NCBI GenBank assembly: GCA_022841665.1
Contig: JALHRB010000015.1
Location: 1-64,000 of the forward strand
Reading direction: 5' to 3'
Length of the DNA: 64,000 nucleotides
Source: Pseudolabrys sp.
Lineage (GTDB): Bacteria; Pseudomonadota; Alphaproteobacteria; Rhizobiales; Xanthobacteraceae
Shown here: one piece after another, positions 46,879-55,990 of the stretch
Numbering within the stretch: the stretch's first letter is position 1
Layout: every line of letters starts with the position of its first letter
Notes under the pieces: model-generated
Told to the model about the DNA's origin: nothing
What the model saw: the letters and a program-made list of their open reading frames with translations, nothing else
The model's database searches: none
Position numbers and translations under genes: made by a program

Positions 46879-48048
46879 CTACTCCGCCGCTTCCTTCTGC
46901 GCGGCGTCGTATTTCGCTTTCACCACCACCTTGATCGCGTCCTCGACGCGATCCTTGGCGTAACGCAGCGCCTCCGGCAGGTTGTCGAGCGCGAAGGTAT
47001 GGGTGTGGATCAGCGTCGCGTCGAAACGCTTCTGCCGCATATAGGCTTCGGCGCGGTGCGTGGCGCTCTTGCCCTCGCCGCGGATGCCGTAGATGTAGAT
47101 GTTGTTGCGCACGATGTGCGCGATGTCGACCAGCGCCTTGTCGTGCGGGAAGGCAGCGAGACAAACCTTGCCGCCGCGGTTGACCATATAGAGCGCCTCA
47201 TTGACCGCGTTCGGCGCGGCCGAGCATTCGACCACGTAATCGACACCCTTGCCGCCGTTGGCTTTCTTCACTTCCGCGACCACGTCCGGCGTCTTGCGGA
47301 TGTTGATCACCGCGTCGGCGCCGAGCCGCTTGCCGATGTCGAGGCGGTTGTCGCGCGTGCCGGTGAGGATTACCGGCTGGGCGCCGAGCGCCTTCGCCAC
47401 CGCAACCGCCAAAAGGCCGATCGGGCCGGGGCCGGTGACGACCACGCTTTCGCCGGCGACCAGGCCGCCGAGTTCAGTCAGCGCATACATCGCGGTGCCG
47501 GCGGTGACGACGAGGGTGCCCTCCTCGTCCGACATCTCGTCCGGAATCGCCACCAGCGTGTTGATGTTGTTGACCTGGTATTCGCAGAAGCCGCCATCGG
47601 TGGTGAAGCCGTTGGCGCGGTGGCCCTTGTCGACGTCGCCATAGTTGAGGCCGTAGTTGTGGCACGAGGTGTACATGCCCTCGCGGCAGCGCTTGCACTG
47701 GCCGCAGCCGGCATGGATCTCCACGCTCACGCGCGTGCCGATCTTGTACTCGTCGACGCCCGGCCCGAGCGCGACCACCGTGCCCATGTATTCATGACCG
47801 GGGGTCCAGTTCTTGTTGAACGGCAGGCCACCTTCGATCATCGCCGGGGGGCCGTGATAGATGTTGTCGAGGTCGGTCGCGCAGATCGCCACCGCGTCGA
47901 TACGCACCAACACTTCTGCCTTCTTTGGCACCGGCACCGGCTTGTTGGTGAGCGAGAGCTGGCCGGGATCGCCCAGCACCCAGGCGCGCATGCTCTCCGG
48001 CACGGGGAATTCATTATGGTTGGTCTTCACGCCAGGCGGTGCGTACAT
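46879..48048 (-). CDS. Zinc-dependent alcohol dehydrogenase family protein
   Basis: VLVRIDAVAICATDLDNIYHG...WTPGHEYMGTVVALGPGVDEYKIGTRVSVEIHAGCGQCKRCREGMYTSCHNYGLNYG...VVVTGPGPIGLLAVAVAKALGAQPVILTG. Confidence 0.95.
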   Translation of the reverse strand: MYAPPGVKTNHNEFPVPESMRAWVLGDPGQLSLTNKPVPVPKKAEVLVRIDAVAICATDLDNIYHGPPAMIEGGLPFNKNWTPGHEYMGTVVALGPGVDEYKIGTRVSVEIHAGCGQCKRCREGMYTSCHNYGLNYGDVDKGHRANGFTTDGGFCEYQVNNINTLVAIPDEMSDEEGTLVVTAGTAMYALTELGGLVAGESVVVTGPGPIGLLAVAVAKALGAQPVILTGTRDNRLDIGKRLGADAVINIRKTPDVVAEVKKANGGKGVDYVVECSAAPNAVNEALYMVNRGGKVCLAAFPHDKALVDIAHIVRNNIYIYGIRGEGKSATHRAEAYMRQKRFDATLIHTHTFALDNLPEALRYAKDRVEDAIKVVVKAKYDAAQKEAAE

Positions 48049-48081
48049 GGTTCCTCCAGAAAAAACGGAATTCCGCGCCGC

Positions 48082-48939
48082 CTAATTGGCGGCGACCTGC
48101 GGGGTGGCGGCTTGCGCGCCGGGCTCGCCGAACTCGGCCGACAGCGCGCGCGTCGCATTGACGATCTCGTCACGCATGAGCGCAATGTGCTCGTCGGTCG
48201 CGCGCATCGCCGGCGTCGACGCGCTGATGGCGCCGATGACCGTGCCGGCATGATCGCGAATGGCGGCGCCGACGCAGAATACGCCGGGCAGATGCTCTTC
48301 GTGGTCGAGGGCGTAGCCGTTGCGGCGCACGATACGCAGCGATTCCAGGAGCGCCGGGAATTCGGTGATGGTGTGCTCGGTGTAGCGCTTCATGCCGTGG
48401 GCGAGGATGCGGCGCATCTCGTCTTCCGGCAGCCAGGCGAGGATAGCCTTGCCAATCGAAGTGGCGTGCGGACCCTCAATCCTGCCGGTGCGGCCGGTGT
48501 CGACGCGCACGGCGTGGCGCGCCTCGCGCACCGCCAGGGTGACGACCGAGTCGCCCTGCAGGGCGGCGAGATGCACGGTTTCGCCGGTGGCGCGGTTGAT
48601 CGCCTCCAGATAGGGCTGCGCCCGGCGCGGCAGATCGACCTGCAGGCAGGCGTGGCCGAGATAGAGAATGCGCGGCCCGAGCGCGTAGAGCCGCCGGCCC
48701 GGCACCTTGGCGGCAAAGCCGCGCTGGATGAGGGTCGCCAGAAGGTGATGACAGGTGGAGATGTTGAGGCCGGTGCGGTTGGCAAGATCGGTCAGCGTCG
48801 CTTCGCCGCCCGCCTCCGCGATGGTCTCCAGAAGGAACAGCGCCCGGTCAACCGATTGGATGCTGTGACGTTCGCCGTCGGCGCGGGGACGCGGCGGCCG
48901 CGCCTTGGCCCCGGGTCCCGGAAGGATCGTTGCGTCCAT
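48082..48939 (-). CDS. IclR family transcriptional regulator
   Basis: SVDRALFLLETIAEAGGEATLTDLANRTGLNISTCHHLLATLIQRGFA...YALDHEEHLPGVFCVGAAIRDHAGTVIGAISASTPAMR. Confidence 0.95.
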   Translation of the reverse strand: MDATILPGPGAKARPPRPRADGERHSIQSVDRALFLLETIAEAGGEATLTDLANRTGLNISTCHHLLATLIQRGFAAKVPGRRLYALGPRILYLGHACLQVDLPRRAQPYLEAINRATGETVHLAALQGDSVVTLAVREARHAVRVDTGRTGRIEGPHATSIGKAILAWLPEDEMRRILAHGMKRYTEHTITEFPALLESLRIVRRNGYALDHEEHLPGVFCVGAAIRDHAGTVIGAISASTPAMRATDEHIALMRDEIVNATRALSAEFGEPGAQAATPQVAAN

Positions 48940-49025
48940 TTGTTTGTTTCTCCCTGGGCGGTAAGGGAAAAGGTCCTGGCGGACGGAGTCAAGCGGTTTT
49001 CAGCATGCGCCACGTCGATTTCATG

Positions 49026-49062
49026 ATATGAAAATATAAAAGAAAAACCCGCGAAAGCGGGC
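49026..49062 (-). terminator. Terminator downstream of the SIS-domain gene
   Basis: Minus strand GGCCCGC-TTTC-GCGGGTTTTTCTTTTATATTTT. Confidence 0.8.
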
Positions 49063-49085
49063 CGAAACTTAGATGTTTGAGCCGG

Positions 49086-49682
49086 TTAGGCGCCGGACGG
49101 CGTCAGCCCGAGCTCGATTTCCAATGCCCCGCAGAGCATCTGGCCGAGGGTGATGTGCATCTCCTGGATGCGCGCGGTGGTGTCGGAGGGCACGACCAGC
49201 AGGTGATCGCAGAGCGGGCCGAGGCCACCGCCCCCTTTACCGCCGAAAGCCGCCGTGACCACGCCCATCGCTTTCGCCTGCTTGAGCGCGGCGAAGATGT
49301 TCGGGCTCTTGCCGGAAGTGGAGATCGCAACCGCGACGTCGCCGGGTCGGCCCAGCGCCTCGATCTGGCGCGCGAACACGCGCTCGAAGCCGAGGTCGTT
49401 GCCGGCGGCGGTGAGCGCCGACGTGTCCGTGGTGAGCGCGAGCGCGGCGATGGCGGCGCGGTCGCTCTTGTAGCGAACAGTCAGCTCGGTGGCGAGGTGC
49501 TGCGCATCGGCGGCGCTGCCGCCATTGCCGAAAAACATGAGCTTGCCGCCGCCGCGGATGGACTTCACGCAAGCGCCGACCAGCCCGGCGAAGGCACCCG
49601 CCAGCGCGGCTTCGCTGCGGCGCGCGACCTCATGGTGCTCGGCGAACTCCGCTTTGAAGAATGCATTCAGGTCCATCGACAT
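49086..49682 (-). CDS. gmhA: SIS-domain protein, D-sedoheptulose-7-phosphate isomerase-like
   Basis: SIRGGGKLMFFGNGGSAADAQHLATELTVRYKSDRAAIAALALTTDTSALTAAGNDLGFERVFARQIEALGRPGDVAVAISTSGKSPNIFAAL. Confidence 0.93.
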   Translation of the reverse strand: MSMDLNAFFKAEFAEHHEVARRSEAALAGAFAGLVGACVKSIRGGGKLMFFGNGGSAADAQHLATELTVRYKSDRAAIAALALTTDTSALTAAGNDLGFERVFARQIEALGRPGDVAVAISTSGKSPNIFAALKQAKAMGVVTAAFGGKGGGGLGPLCDHLLVVPSDTTARIQEMHITLGQMLCGALEIELGLTPSGA

Positions 49683-49699
49683 GCTCAGAGTTTTAAGTG

Positions 49700-49748
49700 G
49701 CGCATGATCTTATCCGAAAACCGGTGCCCACTTTTCGGGATCATGCGC
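49700..49748. repeat. Short palindromic repeat of a type common in Hyphomicrobiales (GCGCATGATC...GATCATGCGC)
   Basis: GCGCATGATCTTATCCGAAAACCGGTGCCCACTTTTCGGGATCATGCGC: 10-nt terminal arms plus inner CCGAAAA/TTTTCGG. Confidence 0.85.
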
Positions 49749-51658
49749 TAGGCCGCCTCGCCGCGGAATTCCGGCACGGCGTCACGCAGCAGATTGTAGA
49801 TCGCCGCGCGCTCGTTGCGCGACAGCCCCTGCTCCAGCGTAGCGAGCCAGGCGCGGATCGATTCAAGCGGCGGCTGCGCCGGCTTGGCGGCGACGATGCC
49901 GGGAATGCCGATGTCGGCGGTTTCCTCCTCGCGCGCAAACAGGATCTCGTGCAGGCGCTCGCCCGGGCGGATGCCGGTGAAGGTGATCTTGATGTCGCGC
50001 CCCGGCTCGAGGCCGCTGAGGCGGATGATGCGCTCGGCAAGATCGACGATCTTCACGGGCTGGCCCATGTTGAGCACGTAGATGGAGACGTCGTCGGTCG
50101 CAGGGCTGAGCGCATGGCTGGCGGCGGTGACGACCAGGTCGCAGGCTTCGCGGATGGTCATGAAGTAGCGTACCATGTCGGGATGCGTGACGGTGACCGG
50201 GCCGCCCGCCTCGATCTGCGCCTTGAACTTCGGCACCACCGAGCCGTTCGAGGCCAGCACGTTGCCGAAGCGCACCGAGATCAGGCGCGTGCCGCGCTTG
50301 CCGTTGCCGCCGCGGCGCGCGATCTCGTCGTTGAGACCCTCGCAATACATCTCGGCCAGCCGCTTGGTGGCGCCGAGCACCGACACCGGCTCGATCGCCT
50401 TGTCGGTCGAGATCATCACCATCGCCTCGGCGCCGGCCGCCACCGCCGCATCGGCAACGTTGACCGAGCCGAATACGTTGGTCTTGATGCCTTCGTCCCA
50501 GTCCCGCTCAAGAAGCGGCACGTGCTTGAGCGCGGCGGCATGGAAGACGATGTCGGGCTCGAACTCGGCGATCAGCATCATCATGCGCTGGCGGTCGCGG
50601 ATGTCGGCGATGCGGCCGACGATCTCGGCCTCGCTCTGCTTGCCGCGCAGCGCTTCCAGCACCGCGTGCAAAGCCGGTTCGGAATTCTCGATCACCAGGA
50701 GGCGTGACGCGCCGAAGGTGACGGCGCGGTCGCAGATTTCCGAGCCGATCGAGCCGCCGCCGCCGGTGACGACGATCGACTTGCCGGCGACGAAGGACTC
50801 CAGCCGCCGGTAGTCGATCTTCACGCTCGGCCGCAACAGCAGATCCTCGACCGCGATCGGCGCGAGCTGCACCGCCGGCCCGTCCGAATCGAGCGACGGC
50901 ATCTGGCTCATGCTCAGGCCGAGCCGGCGCGCACGCATGAGCAGCGACTCCGGCCGCGCCTCCGGCGACAGCGCCGACGGCGTCAGCACAAGCCGCATGA
51001 CCCGGTCGCCACGTTTGGCGAGATCCGCGACGATGGTTTCGAGGTCCTCGATGTCGCCGAGCACCGGAATGCCGCGGATGGTCTGGCCGCGGTCGCTCAC
51101 CGCCGGCGACAAAATTCCGACTGGCCAGAGCTTTTTCACCGCGCCGCTCTCGATGGCGCGCAGCAGAACCTCGGCATCGGCGGCGCGGCCGAGCACAAGC
51201 GCGGGCGCGGCGTCCGCCACTTTCACGCGCTGCAGCATCCTGGCGTAGTGGAAATACCGGTAGGCGACGCGCGTGCCGCCGAGCAGGAACATCTGCAGGA
51301 ACCAGTACAGCAGGATGGTGATCTTGCCGAAGAAGAAGGTGCCGAAGAAATTGGGCCCAAGCAGAACATAGTCGAGCGCGAGCAGCGACAGCGCCAGGAA
51401 GGTCGAGGCGCGGAATATGTTGAACAGGTCGGGAACCGAGGTAAACCGCCACTTGTTGAGATGCATGCCGATGACGAGATAAACCGTCGCGGCATAGATC
51501 ATGAACAACGGCAGAATCAGCTGGAGACCGTACAGGCGGTCGTCCAGCGCATTGCCCTCGAACCGCATCAGGAAGGTGAGCACGATCGCCGCCGCCGTGG
51601 CGATGACGTCGTGCGCCACGATCAGCATCTGCCGCGGGCTCAGCTGCAAACGCCTCAT
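49748..51658 (-). CDS. Polysaccharide biosynthesis protein, membrane-anchored nucleotide-sugar epimerase/dehydratase (CapD/WbpM-like)
   Basis: N-terminal TM region; GKSIVVTGGGGSIGSEICDRAVTFGASRLLVIENSEPALHAVLEAL...FHAAALKHVPLLERDWDEGIKTNVFGSVNVADAAVAAGAEAMVMISTDKAIEPVSVLGATKRLAEMYCEGL. Confidence 0.96.
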   Translation of the reverse strand: MRRLQLSPRQMLIVAHDVIATAAAIVLTFLMRFEGNALDDRLYGLQLILPLFMIYAATVYLVIGMHLNKWRFTSVPDLFNIFRASTFLALSLLALDYVLLGPNFFGTFFFGKITILLYWFLQMFLLGGTRVAYRYFHYARMLQRVKVADAAPALVLGRAADAEVLLRAIESGAVKKLWPVGILSPAVSDRGQTIRGIPVLGDIEDLETIVADLAKRGDRVMRLVLTPSALSPEARPESLLMRARRLGLSMSQMPSLDSDGPAVQLAPIAVEDLLLRPSVKIDYRRLESFVAGKSIVVTGGGGSIGSEICDRAVTFGASRLLVIENSEPALHAVLEALRGKQSEAEIVGRIADIRDRQRMMMLIAEFEPDIVFHAAALKHVPLLERDWDEGIKTNVFGSVNVADAAVAAGAEAMVMISTDKAIEPVSVLGATKRLAEMYCEGLNDEIARRGGNGKRGTRLISVRFGNVLASNGSVVPKFKAQIEAGGPVTVTHPDMVRYFMTIREACDLVVTAASHALSPATDDVSIYVLNMGQPVKIVDLAERIIRLSGLEPGRDIKITFTGIRPGERLHEILFAREEETADIGIPGIVAAKPAQPPLESIRAWLATLEQGLSRNERAAIYNLLRDAVPEFRGEAA

Positions 51659-52413
51659 TTCGCGATCTTCCAGGTCGAGCGCTGCTTCACGCTTGTGGCG
51701 GGCAGGCGCAGGAACGTCGTGGCGAAAGCATACATATACCAGCGTAGATAGGCCGGCACCCATTTCAGTATCTGGAAGCGGCTGGCGCCTTGCTTGCGCT
51801 CGAACCACTTGGCCGGCACGTCGGCCACCGGCAGGCCGAGCCGATGCGACTTTACCAGCAATTCCAGGCTGTAGCAGAAGCCGCTGTCGGATTCGACCGG
51901 GATCGTGTCGACGACCCGGCGCGAGAACAGGCGGAAGCCGTTGGTGGCATCGCGGGTCGGCAACCGGGCTATGTAATAGAGCGTGAAGGCGGCGGTGCGC
52001 ACCAGGGCGGCCTTGAGCCAGCGGCAGCCGACCATGCAGCCGCCTGGAATGAAGCGGCTGGCGCAGACGATTTCGTAGCCCTGTTCGGCCTTGGCCACCA
52101 TGGCGTCGAGGATGCCGGCATTAAAATCGTCGTCGGCGGGAAACACGACGACGAAAGGCGCCTGGCTCGCGGCCATGCCGCTCATCACCGCGCCATGGAC
52201 GCCGCGCGCCCGGTTAAGGACGAATTCGATCGACATGCCCGCGAGACCCTCGCGGTTGGCGTCGATCGTTGACAAGGTGTCGTCCTCGGGACGGTCGTAG
52301 CAGATGAGGATGCGCGCCGGCGTCTTCACCTCGCGGCGAAGCGCGTCGAGCGTCGTCAGGATGATGTTTCCCTCGTTGTAGACGGGAATGATGATATCGA
52401 GCCGGGCCGCCAT
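51655..52413 (-). CDS. Glycosyltransferase family 2
   Basis: LDIIIPVYNEGNIILTTLDALRREVKTPARILICYDRPEDDTL...VVVFPADDDFNAGILDAMVAKAEQGYEIVCASRF; 4-nt overlap with the downstream gene. Confidence 0.95.
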   Translation of the reverse strand: MAARLDIIIPVYNEGNIILTTLDALRREVKTPARILICYDRPEDDTLSTIDANREGLAGMSIEFVLNRARGVHGAVMSGMAASQAPFVVVFPADDDFNAGILDAMVAKAEQGYEIVCASRFIPGGCMVGCRWLKAALVRTAAFTLYYIARLPTRDATNGFRLFSRRVVDTIPVESDSGFCYSLELLVKSHRLGLPVADVPAKWFERKQGASRFQILKWVPAYLRWYMYAFATTFLRLPATSVKQRSTWKIAK

Positions 52414-52415
52414 GC

Positions 52416-53657
52416 TCAGGACACGATATTTCCCGCCTTGAGGAAGCCCCACACGTCGACCACCGGCTTGTTCTTGAGGTCGGCGTCCGCATAGGCGGAA
52501 TGCGGCGTGCACAGGATCAGAATGTCGCTGCGCGCGACCACCTGATCGAGCGGCAGCAGCGCCGGATCGGTGGTGACGTAAGGATCGGTGGTGAGCACCT
52601 CGCGTGCGCACATTTGCAGTGTGCGCTTGAGCTTATAGCTGAGCGAGGCGCGGGTGTCGTCGATCTCGGCCTTGAAGGCCATGCCGAGCAGGCCGACCGT
52701 CATGCCGGAGAGGTCGTAGCCGCGGCGCAGGTCCTCGACGAGCTGCAGGACCAGCCCCTCGTTCACCTGCATGGCGGCGTGGCCGAGGCCGAACTGATTG
52801 CGCGCATAGGCCGCGAGCTGCATCGTGTCCTTGAACAGGCACGGGCCGGCGGAGAAGCCGGGGCCGGGCAGGCTCCGCAGCCGCGGATAATTGTGCTTCA
52901 TCGCCCGCATCACCGCCTGATAATCGGCGCCGGCCTGCTTGGCGATCATGTAGAACTGGTTGGTCGCGGCGAACTCGATGTAGCGGTAGGCGTTGCTGAA
53001 CAGCTTGGCGAACTCGGCTTCGAGCGGCGTGGCGGTGACCAACTCGGGCACGATGCGGCGGAACAGGTCGGCGGCCTCCTGCTCGGCTTCCGGCGAGGTG
53101 CCGCTGACGATCTGCGGCATCGCCGCCAACTCCTTGATGCCGTAGCCCTGCACGACGCGCTCTGGGCAGAAGGCCACTTTGTTTTTGCGTCCGATGCGCC
53201 TGAGATAGGCATCGAGCCAGTCGGTGGTGCCCGGGTAGACGGTCGAGCGCAGCACCAGGAGCTGTTCGTCGGCAAGATGCGGCAGCAGGTCGTCGATGCA
53301 GCGCTGCACCGAGCCGTGCACCGGATTGAGGAATTCATCGACCGGCGTGCCGATGGTGACGATCACCGGTCCGCGGCAGGAAATGCCGGCGGGCGAGGAC
53401 GAAAAAACGAGCCTCTGGCCGGCCAGCGCCTTCTTCAGCAGCGGCTCGGCGCCGTGCTCGATGAACGGCAGCTTGCCGGCGCGTAAGGTGGCGAGCGTAT
53501 CTTCGTTGAGGTCGTTGACGTTGACGGTCATGCCGGCTTCGGCAAAGGCGAGCACCAGCGGGATCCCCACATGCCCGGCGCCGCCAACCACGGTGAGATC
53601 GGCCAGCGCCGGGGCGCTGGTGGCGGCCGAAAAGGACTTGGTCGAGGGGTAGTTCAC
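52416..53657 (-). CDS. Nucleotide-sugar dehydrogenase (UDP-ManNAcA/UDP-GlcA dehydrogenase family)
   Basis: LTVVGGAGHVGIPLVLAFAEAGMTVNVNDLNEDTLATLRAGKLPFIEHGAEPLLKKAL...PVIVTIGTPVDEFLNP...VLRSTVYPGTTDWL...CPERVVQGYGIKEL...GPCLFKDTMQLAAYA. Confidence 0.95.
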   Translation of the reverse strand: MNYPSTKSFSAATSAPALADLTVVGGAGHVGIPLVLAFAEAGMTVNVNDLNEDTLATLRAGKLPFIEHGAEPLLKKALAGQRLVFSSSPAGISCRGPVIVTIGTPVDEFLNPVHGSVQRCIDDLLPHLADEQLLVLRSTVYPGTTDWLDAYLRRIGRKNKVAFCPERVVQGYGIKELAAMPQIVSGTSPEAEQEAADLFRRIVPELVTATPLEAEFAKLFSNAYRYIEFAATNQFYMIAKQAGADYQAVMRAMKHNYPRLRSLPGPGFSAGPCLFKDTMQLAAYARNQFGLGHAAMQVNEGLVLQLVEDLRRGYDLSGMTVGLLGMAFKAEIDDTRASLSYKLKRTLQMCAREVLTTDPYVTTDPALLPLDQVVARSDILILCTPHSAYADADLKNKPVVDVWGFLKAGNIVS

Positions 53658-53806
53658 GCGTCACCTATGGCTGATTTGCCGGACACCTTTGGCAGATTGC
53701 AGCCCTATCCTAAAGGAAATTCGATCTCGCGCGCAGGTCCCTGGCCGGCGAGGTAAAAGGCCCTTTTTCGTAGCTGTAGCCGGCCTAAGCGGCGGGATAT
53801 GGATTG

Positions 53807-54094
53807 CTAGTGGGCGTTAAGTGGATTGCGGGCGCGCAATATCGGAACGCCTTTAATTATGCGGTCTATCAAGGAATCCAAATATTTTTGGCCTTCTTGT
53901 TGAACTTCACTAGGTAATGCGGTCATCCCTTGAATCGCGTCAAAGCGAATAGCGCTCAACATTGCATTCGCCAGTTCAAAATCGGGGTCGTTTCGAGAGT
54001 TCGCTATGTACAAGCCCAACGTGGCGCTTGTTAAACACTCGAGGACCGCAAGACGCGCCACGATTTGTACCACCGGATCATTCTCATTTGTCAT
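53807..54094 (-). CDS. Small hypothetical protein (95 aa)
   Basis: Lower-GC ORF with non-biased composition; no family recognised. Confidence 0.55.
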   Translation of the reverse strand: MTNENDPVVQIVARLAVLECLTSATLGLYIANSRNDPDFELANAMLSAIRFDAIQGMTALPSEVQQEGQKYLDSLIDRIIKGVPILRARNPLNAH

Positions 54095-54209
54095 GTCCCT
54101 GGCCTGCTGTGGGATTGAGGTCTATGCATAATGGTATATAGACAAACCTTAGGTTGCAATATGTACAAATACAATCTTTAGAGTCGCCTCTTACGCTGAG
54201 GGCAATACC

Positions 54210-54407
54210 ATGTGTGCAGAACGAGAACGCAACGCCGCGTATATTGCCGAACAGACGGTACGCCTCGAAAAAATTGCCCAAGACAATGATCTAAAAACGT
54301 TGGCCTTCATGCTGTCCATAGCCAGGCTGGAAGCGACTACTTTTGCACTGACTTCCGCGGCCTTAAAGAGAGCTGCAGAATTGCTCGACCTGAACCCTCG
54401 CACCTAG
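54210..54407 (+). CDS. Small hypothetical protein (65 aa)
   Basis: AAYIAEQTVRLEKIAQDNDLKTLAFMLSIARLEATTF resembles short helical proteins common in this order. Confidence 0.6.
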   Translation: MCAERERNAAYIAEQTVRLEKIAQDNDLKTLAFMLSIARLEATTFALTSAALKRAAELLDLNPRT

Positions 54408-54507
54408 CCATTTATCTAGACAAAGGGGCGGCTACTTGCACCTCGTACGGTAGCGTGCGAATGCCATTGCCTCGCGACAGCGTAATAAAGCAAGGGACAC
54501 TGCGTCT

Positions 54508-55479
54508 ATGCGACGCTTGCTGCTGCTGCTGCTGAAGGCCGTCGTCTCGGTCGCGCTACTTTATGTATCGCTGCGCTCGGTCGACCTCGCGGCGGTTGGC
54601 GCGCGTCTTGCCCGGCTCGAGAGCGGCTGGATCGCGCTCGCCCTCGTCCTCCTGGCGATCCAGGTCGCGCTGGTGGCTGTGCGCTGGCGCGCCATCGCCG
54701 CCGTCTGCGGCGCGCCGGTCGGCCTCGGCGCCGCCACGCAGATCACCTTCATCGCCATGTTCTTCAATCAGGTGCTGCCCTCGACCGTCGGCGGCGACGC
54801 CGCGCGCATCTGGCTCCTGGCGCGCAAGGGCGGCGGCTGGGCGAGCGCCACCTATTCGGTGCTGATCGACCGCATTGCCGGCGTCTCCACACTGGCACTA
54901 TTCGTGCTCGCCTGCCTGCCGTGGACGCTGACGCTGATCGGCGATCCGCTGGCGCGCAGCGTGCCGGTGCTGATCGGCATCGGGGCGGTCGCCGGCGCGC
55001 TCGCGTTCCTCGCTATCGGCGCTGCGCCGCGCGCGCTCATGGACCGCTTCCTGCTGACGCGGCATCTGGCCGAGAGCGCGCGCATGGCGTTGCGGCTGTG
55101 CCGCGCCTGGCGGACCGCGGCGCTGGTCATTGCCTGCTCGTTCGCGGTTCACGCGCTCACCGTCACCGTGGCCTGGTGCTGCATGAAGGCGGTCGCCGCG
55201 CCGGTCGGTTTCGCGGCGGTGCTGGTCCTGCTGCCGCCGGTGCTGCTGATCGCCACTGTGCCGATCTCGATCGCCGGCTGGGGCGTGCGCGAGAGCAGCA
55301 TGATGGTCGCCTTCGCCTATGCGGGCCTGGCGCAGAGCGACGGGCTGACCCTGTCGGTGCTGTTCGGCGCGGTGTCCTTCGTTATCGGCATCGTCGGCGG
55401 CATCGTGTGGATCGCCAGCGGCCTCAAGGTGCGCCCGCCCGAGCAGATGGCCGACGAGGCGGTCGCGCGCCATGGCTGA
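54508..55479 (+). CDS. Lysylphosphatidylglycerol synthase TM-region / UPF0104 flippase-like membrane protein
   Basis: FIAMFFNQVLPSTVGGDAARIWLLARKGGGWASATYSVLIDRIAGVSTLALFVLACLP...VPISIAGWGVRESSMMVAFAYAG. Confidence 0.94.
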   Translation: MRRLLLLLLKAVVSVALLYVSLRSVDLAAVGARLARLESGWIALALVLLAIQVALVAVRWRAIAAVCGAPVGLGAATQITFIAMFFNQVLPSTVGGDAARIWLLARKGGGWASATYSVLIDRIAGVSTLALFVLACLPWTLTLIGDPLARSVPVLIGIGAVAGALAFLAIGAAPRALMDRFLLTRHLAESARMALRLCRAWRTAALVIACSFAVHALTVTVAWCCMKAVAAPVGFAAVLVLLPPVLLIATVPISIAGWGVRESSMMVAFAYAGLAQSDGLTLSVLFGAVSFVIGIVGGIVWIASGLKVRPPEQMADEAVARHG

Positions 55480-55990
55480 CAAGCGTCCGGCCGCCTTTCT
55501 CGACCGCGACGGCGTGCTCAACGTCGATCATGGCTACGTCTTCAAGCCGGAAGAGCTGGAATGGATCGACGGCGCGCGCGAATCCGTGCGGCTCTTGAAC
55601 GAGGCCGGCTACCTTGCGCTGGTCGTCACCAACCAGGGCGGCGTCGCGCGCGGTTTCTACGACGAGCCGGCGGTTAACGCCTTCCACGCCCACATGCAGC
55701 AAGACTTGGCCGCGCAGGGTGCGCATATCGACGCCTTCTATTATTGCCCGCATCATCCGGAAGGCGTCGTGAAGGCGCTTTCGGTGCGCTGTCTCTGCCG
55801 CAAGCCGGGCATCGGCATGCTGGACCAGGCGGCGCAGGACTTCTCCATCGACAAGGCGCGCAGCTTCCTGATCGGCGACAAGCCCGGCGACATGGGCGCG
55901 GCGCAAGCCTTCGGCATTCGCGGCATCCCGTTCCACGCCGGCAGCCAGTCGCTGCTCAATATCGTGCAGCGCGAGATCGCAGGCCGTTAG
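55472..55990 (+). CDS. gmhB: D-glycero-beta-D-manno-heptose 1,7-bisphosphate 7-phosphatase-like HAD-IIIA phosphatase
   Basis: AAFLDRDGVLNVDHGYVFKPEELEWIDGARESVRLLNEAGYLALVVTNQGGVARGFY...CRCxxCRKPGIGML-like block; FLIGDKPGDMGAAQAFGI. Confidence 0.93.
   Translation: MADKRPAAFLDRDGVLNVDHGYVFKPEELEWIDGARESVRLLNEAGYLALVVTNQGGVARGFYDEPAVNAFHAHMQQDLAAQGAHIDAFYYCPHHPEGVVKALSVRCLCRKPGIGMLDQAAQDFSIDKARSFLIGDKPGDMGAAQAFGIRGIPFHAGSQSLLNIVQREIAGR

Noticed and set aside
46999-49026. 675-aa plus-strand ORF opposite ADH and IclR
   Set aside because: Same antisense artefact; true genes recognised on the minus strand.
54084-54281. 65-aa minus ORF overlapping the 54210 plus ORF
   Set aside because: Overlaps a better candidate on the other strand and the presumptive intergenic promoter region.
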